NCBI GenBank assembly: GCA_040387735.1
Contig: JAZKDE010000006.1
Location: 1-64,000, forward strand
Reading direction: 5' to 3'
DNA from: Arcicella sp040387735
GTDB lineage: Bacteria > Bacteroidota > Bacteroidia > Cytophagales > Spirosomataceae
Length of the DNA: 64,000 bases
Under the pieces are notes generated by a model. The model was not told the origin of the DNA. It was given only the letters and a program-made list of their open reading frames with translations, and made no database searches. A program made the translations under genes and the position numbers. Position 1 is the stretch's first letter; every line of letters begins with the position of its first letter. Of the stretch, positions 60,752 to 64,000 are shown in pieces.

Positions 60752-61441
60752 CTAAAGTTTTGCCAGAACAGAATCGTGCAATTGAATGACAAAATCTACT
60801 TGTTCATCAATGGTCATAAAAGAAGTATCCATCAGTACGGCATCTTCAGCTTGTGTTAGAGGACCTTCTTCACGAGTAGAATCAATAATATCTCTTTTTT
60901 TGAGATTTTCCAAAATGACATCCAAATCTACCATTTCGCCTTTTTCTAATAATTCTCTCTGACGACGAGCCGCCCGAATGGTCGAGTCCGCAGTCATAAA
61001 AACTTTGATTTCGGCATCTGGGAAAACCTTTGTTCCAATATCTCTTCCATCCATGACCACGCCACGATGTTTCGCCATTTTTTGTTGTTGAGCCACCATT
61101 GCTTTCCGAATAACTGTAATAGCACTAACCTCCGAAACCATTTGTGAAATATACATTTTACGGATTTCTTCTTCCACATTTAAACCATTCAAATACACGT
61201 CACTCGCTCCACGGTGTTCATTGAAGTGAAAAGTAATGTGAATTTCTGACAAAGCCTTCTCAATTTCCTTGGTATTCGTTAAGGAAATATGGTTCTCATG
61301 AAAATATAAACTTACCGCCCTATACATTGCCCCTGTATCCACAAAGGCATATCCCAATTTTTTAGCCACTCGTTTAGCCGTGGTACTTTTGCCACAACTC
61401 GAATGACCATCAAGAGCAATAATCGTTTTCTTCATATTCAT
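60752..61441 (-). CDS. cmk: Cytidylate kinase
   Basis: 229 residues. The P-loop is IALDGHSSCGKSTTAKRVAKKLG, with YAFVDTGAMYRAVSLY next, the CMP-binding insert in the middle, VVMDGRDIGTKVFPDAEIKVFMTAD, and a C-terminal RDIIDSTREEGPLTQAEDAVLMDTSFMTIDEQVDFV. These are standard Cmk motifs; the enzyme converts CMP/dCMP to the diphosphates. Two nearby ATGs are possible (61441 or 61435), and the second gives the common MKKTIIALDG start. Confidence 0.96.
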   Translation of the reverse strand: MNMKKTIIALDGHSSCGKSTTAKRVAKKLGYAFVDTGAMYRAVSLYFHENHISLTNTKEIEKALSEIHITFHFNEHRGASDVYLNGLNVEEEIRKMYISQMVSEVSAITVIRKAMVAQQQKMAKHRGVVMDGRDIGTKVFPDAEIKVFMTADSTIRAARRQRELLEKGEMVDLDVILENLKKRDIIDSTREEGPLTQAEDAVLMDTSFMTIDEQVDFVIQLHDSVLAKL

Positions 61442-61646
61442 AATTTTGTTTGCAAAGATAGGAGAATCAATGAAAGTAGGAAAAGGTAAAAAGAATTTGT
61501 TTTGCTCCCGCTATTTTGCACAGGGGCAATATTGGGGAAAAAGAGGGGAAAATAGATGAAAAATAGCATTTAGGCTATGAAATTAATGTAAATCATACCG
61601 AAAGCAAGGATAAATCACTAATTTCCGATTCTAAAAACAGAAACTT

Positions 61647-63299
61647 ATGCAAATTACAGGTAACATCATCAACATTTTTGAAAAGACAATTCAGTACGGA
61701 ACCTTGGAGATTGAAAACGGAAAAATTCAAAAAATCAATATTCAATCAACTACTCCGCAAGACAATACACCATATCTATTACCTGGTTTTGTGGATGCCC
61801 ATGTCCACGTGGAAAGTTCGATGTTAACACCCGCCCAGTTTGCTCGTTTGGCAGTGGTTCATGGGACTGTTTCTACGGTTTCTGACCCGCACGAAATTGG
61901 AAATGTTTTAGGAAAAGAGGGCGTAGAATACATGATTGAGAATGCTCAACAAACTCCGTTTAAATTCTGTTTTGGAGCTCCTTCGTGCGTACCTGCAACG
62001 ATTTTTGAAACAGCAGGGGCCACGATTACTCCCGATGATATTGAAGATTTATTTAAAAAATATATCGAAATAGGCTACTTAGCGGAAGTGATGAATTTTC
62101 CTGGGGTATTGAATAAAGACCCTGATATGATGGCGAAAATTGCTTTGGCTCAGCGTTATAATAAACCCGTTGACGGACACGCTCCTGGCTTACGAGGTGA
62201 CGATGCCAGAAGATATATTGAAGCAGGTTGTCAAACTGACCACGAGTGTTTTACGGCGGAGGAAGCATTGGATAAACTGAAGTACGGCATGAAGATTTTG
62301 ATTCGAGAAGGTTCGGCCGCCAAAAACTTTGAAGCCCTGATAGGTTTGTTACCCGAATATTACACCGAAATAATGTTTTGTTCGGATGATAAGCATCCGG
62401 ATAATTTAGTGGAAGGCCACATTAATCAATTAGTGAAAAGAGCGTTGACTAAATTCCCTGATTTATTATTTGAAATCCTACAAGTTGCTTGTGTTAATCC
62501 TGTTTTACATTACCGCTTACCCGTTGGTTTACTGCGTGAAGGAGACTTTGCTGATTTTATTGTGATAGATAATCCGAGTGATTTTAAGGTAGTCCAAACT
62601 TATATCAATGGAAAATTGGTAGCTGAAAATGGCGTTTCAAAAATNNNNNNNNNNCTACCAAGTAAAATTGTCAATAATTTTAACTGTCAAAAGAAAAATG
62701 TAGCAGATTTTAAAATTCATGAACCATCAGAAGGGGAAACGAAAATCAAAGTAATTGAAGTTCTTGATGGACAGTTGATTACCCTAAAGTCAGAATATGA
62801 TTTTAAATCCTTGGATGATTGTATTGTTTCAGATATTGAAAATGATATTCTCAAAATAGCCGTTGTCAATCGTTACCAAGATAGTCCGCCAGCTATAGCA
62901 TTTATCAAGAATTTTGGATTAAAACAAGGTGCAATAGCATCTTCAGTAGCCCATGATTCACATAATATCATTGCTGTTGGAGTGGATGATGCTTCAATTT
63001 GTGAAGCGGTAAATTTAATTATTGAAGCACGTGGTGGCGTGTCAGCAGTAGATGGAAATGGGCAAAAAAGTATCTTGAAATTGCCAATTGCAGGAATAAT
63101 GTCGGGTAGTGATGGTTATGAGGTCGCCAAAGAATATTCTGCAATTGACCATTTTGCCAAAGATTTAGGTTGTACTTTGGTTTCTCCCTTTATGAGTCTT
63201 TCGTTTATGGCCTTATTAGTAATTCCTAATATTAAATTATCCGATTTAGGATTATTTGATGGAGAAAATTTTTGTTTTATGAGTGTTTTTGTAAAATAA
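61647..63299 (+). CDS. ade: Adenine deaminase, with a 10-N assembly gap inside
   Basis: About 550 residues. Amidohydrolase motifs: LLPGFVDAHVHVESSMLTPAQFARLAVVHGTVSTVSDPHEIGNVLG near 50-95, GHAPGLRG, DHECFTAEEAL, MFCSDDKHPDN, and a C-terminal AVAHDSHNIIAVGVDD-like block (ASSVAHDSHNIIAVGVDDASI) with EARGGVSAVDGNG. This is the two-domain adenine deaminase that makes hypoxanthine and ammonia from adenine using Fe/Mn. A run of 10 N at 62645-62654 interrupts the gene near residue 333; the frame before and after it agrees, but the true length there is unknown. Confidence 0.95.
   Translation: MQITGNIINIFEKTIQYGTLEIENGKIQKINIQSTTPQDNTPYLLPGFVDAHVHVESSMLTPAQFARLAVVHGTVSTVSDPHEIGNVLGKEGVEYMIENAQQTPFKFCFGAPSCVPATIFETAGATITPDDIEDLFKKYIEIGYLAEVMNFPGVLNKDPDMMAKIALAQRYNKPVDGHAPGLRGDDARRYIEAGCQTDHECFTAEEALDKLKYGMKILIREGSAAKNFEALIGLLPEYYTEIMFCSDDKHPDNLVEGHINQLVKRALTKFPDLLFEILQVACVNPVLHYRLPVGLLREGDFADFIVIDNPSDFKVVQTYINGKLVAENGVSKXXXXLPSKIVNNFNCQKKNVADFKIHEPSEGETKIKVIEVLDGQLITLKSEYDFKSLDDCIVSDIENDILKIAVVNRYQDSPPAIAFIKNFGLKQGAIASSVAHDSHNIIAVGVDDASICEAVNLIIEARGGVSAVDGNGQKSILKLPIAGIMSGSDGYEVAKEYSAIDHFAKDLGCTLVSPFMSLSFMALLVIPNIKLSDLGLFDGENFCFMSVFVK
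62645..62654. other. Run of 10 N (assembly gap)
   Basis: Ten undetermined bases lie inside the adenine deaminase gene. Reading frame is consistent across them if the length is 10, although such runs are often placeholders. Confidence 0.99.
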
Positions 63300-63314
63300 T
63301 TGTTAATTTTAAAT

Positions 63315-63415
63315 CTGGAAAGTTAATGATATGATAAAGTTATAGACTTTCCAGCAAAATAATTTCATTAATCAAAACTAAAAAACACTTCTAAAAATAC
63401 CTCAAAGAGGTATTT
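63315..63415. terminator. Two hairpins after the adenine deaminase gene
   Basis: CTGGAAAGT/ACTTTCCAG (63315-63323 with 63346-63354) and AAATACCTC/GAGGTATTT (63395-63403 with 63407-63415, 3-nt loop) lie 16 and 96 bp past the stop. The second is followed by a T-rich stretch and is the better terminator candidate. The remainder of 63300-63718 holds no gene that I can see and must contain the promoter of the SusC-like gene. Confidence 0.55.
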
Positions 63416-63718
63416 AATGTCTTTTTATGGCTATAAGCCACTCTCTAAATCTCAATTTGAATAATTAGTTAACATTTCAGAATAATTCATAAATTCTGGA
63501 ACATTTCTTTTGAAAAATTTATACAATTAAACATAGGATGGCCGTTAACGTCTCCCAATATTGAGTTTCTTTCAGTTCATACACTATTCAAAATTATACC
63601 CAAATACGTTTTTAAAAGTATTTTGATAAATACTTTGCCTCGTACATTGTTCACCCTTCATAACGATTACACTTTCAATTTTTACTATATTAATCAATTA
63701 ACTTAAACCAAACACAAA

Positions 63719-64000
63719 ATGAGAAAACTCTTACTCATTGTTTCTGTGCTATTTTTTGGGCTTGCGATGCAATCAATCGCTCAGGATAGACAAATTTCAG
63801 GAAAGGTTGTATCTGCAGAAGATAGCTCGCCATTACCTGGAGTTAGTATTGCCGTGAAGGGTACTTCACGAGGAACAACTACAAGTGCTGACGGTAGTTT
63901 TAAAATCAGCGTTGGCAGTGGTGCATCACTTACTTTTTCATTCGTTGGTTTTGATAACAAGACCGTAGCTGTTGGTAATCAGACGGTTATAAACGTAGCT
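63719..64000 (+). CDS. SusC/RagA-like TonB-dependent receptor, N-terminal part only
   Basis: 94 codons are visible before the window ends. A signal peptide (MRKLLLIVSVLFFGLAMQSIAQ) is followed by a carboxypeptidase-like domain, ISGKVVSAEDSSPLPGVSIAVKGTSRGTTTSADGSFKISV, the standard start of SusC/RagA receptors. The plug and barrel would lie beyond the window. No regulator precedes it directly, and its substrate cannot be guessed from here. Confidence 0.85.
   Translation, partial: MRKLLLIVSVLFFGLAMQSIAQDRQISGKVVSAEDSSPLPGVSIAVKGTSRGTTTSADGSFKISVGSGASLTFSFVGFDNKTVAVGNQTVINVA

Overview
This window suggests an AT-rich member of the Bacteroidetes (Bacteroidota), most likely the Cytophagales. Seen directly: SusC/SusD pairs, hybrid two-component systems (HTCS), a type IX secretion (T9SS) sorting domain, many LytTR regulators, M56/TonB_C proteins, and Bacteroidetes-type -7 elements (TAnnTTTG). 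A Spirosomaceae-like genus is only a guess from gene style. A run of 10 N at 62645-62654 shows that this is scaffolded draft sequence.

Layout. 1-1202: decayed IS3-family insertion sequence. 1625-3756: secreted sugar-dehydrogenase-like protein and a NIPSNAP protein (minus strand). 4069-6553: membrane histidine kinase overlapping its LuxR-type response regulator. 6762-20884: a propeller sensor kinase, a LytTR response regulator, a receiver-only duplicate of that regulator, then a surface-protein cluster (tail-collar-like protein, a 2,496-residue LamG/FN3 protein, a small coiled-coil tail-fibre-like protein) and a LytTR-only protein. Direct repeats with an exact 21-bp period flank the receiver duplicate and precede the surface cluster; they look like LytTR operators. 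21138-26821: a second HTCS, another LytTR regulator and a small TonB_C protein.

27006-38873 is a fructan-utilisation locus: a sugar-binding-protein HTCS, MFS sugar transporter, fructokinase, SusC, SusD and a GH32 fructan hydrolase. The inferred pathway is binding and import of fructan at the outer membrane, cleavage to fructose, import of fructose, phosphorylation, and induction by periplasmic fructose sensing. A tRNA-Val, an orphan CoA-transferase alpha subunit and a LytTR-only protein follow.

40493-46890 is the most interesting region, a probable RNA-repair island: a WYL regulator, an unrecognised protein, a T4 Rnl1-type RNA ligase, a COG3541-type nucleotidyltransferase and a T4-Pnkp-like kinase-phosphatase. 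An oppositely oriented HTH-antitoxin/AbiEii-like toxin pair sits inside it. The 42-bp gap between the antitoxin and kinase-phosphatase start codons contains a perfect 16-bp palindrome that could control both.

47005-50670 is a BlaI/ExbD/M56-TonB/TonB operon. The rest is mostly housekeeping or envelope genes: a DoxX-like membrane protein, RMD1-family protein, ProA, CDGSH iron-sulfur protein, CotH protein with a T9SS tail, a propeller/beta-barrel surface antigen, an FAD oxidoreductase, cytidylate kinase, adenine deaminase, and the start of another SusC-like receptor running off the window. Several intergenic spaces hold long perfect hairpins, and one heptanucleotide tandem array abuts a stop codon.
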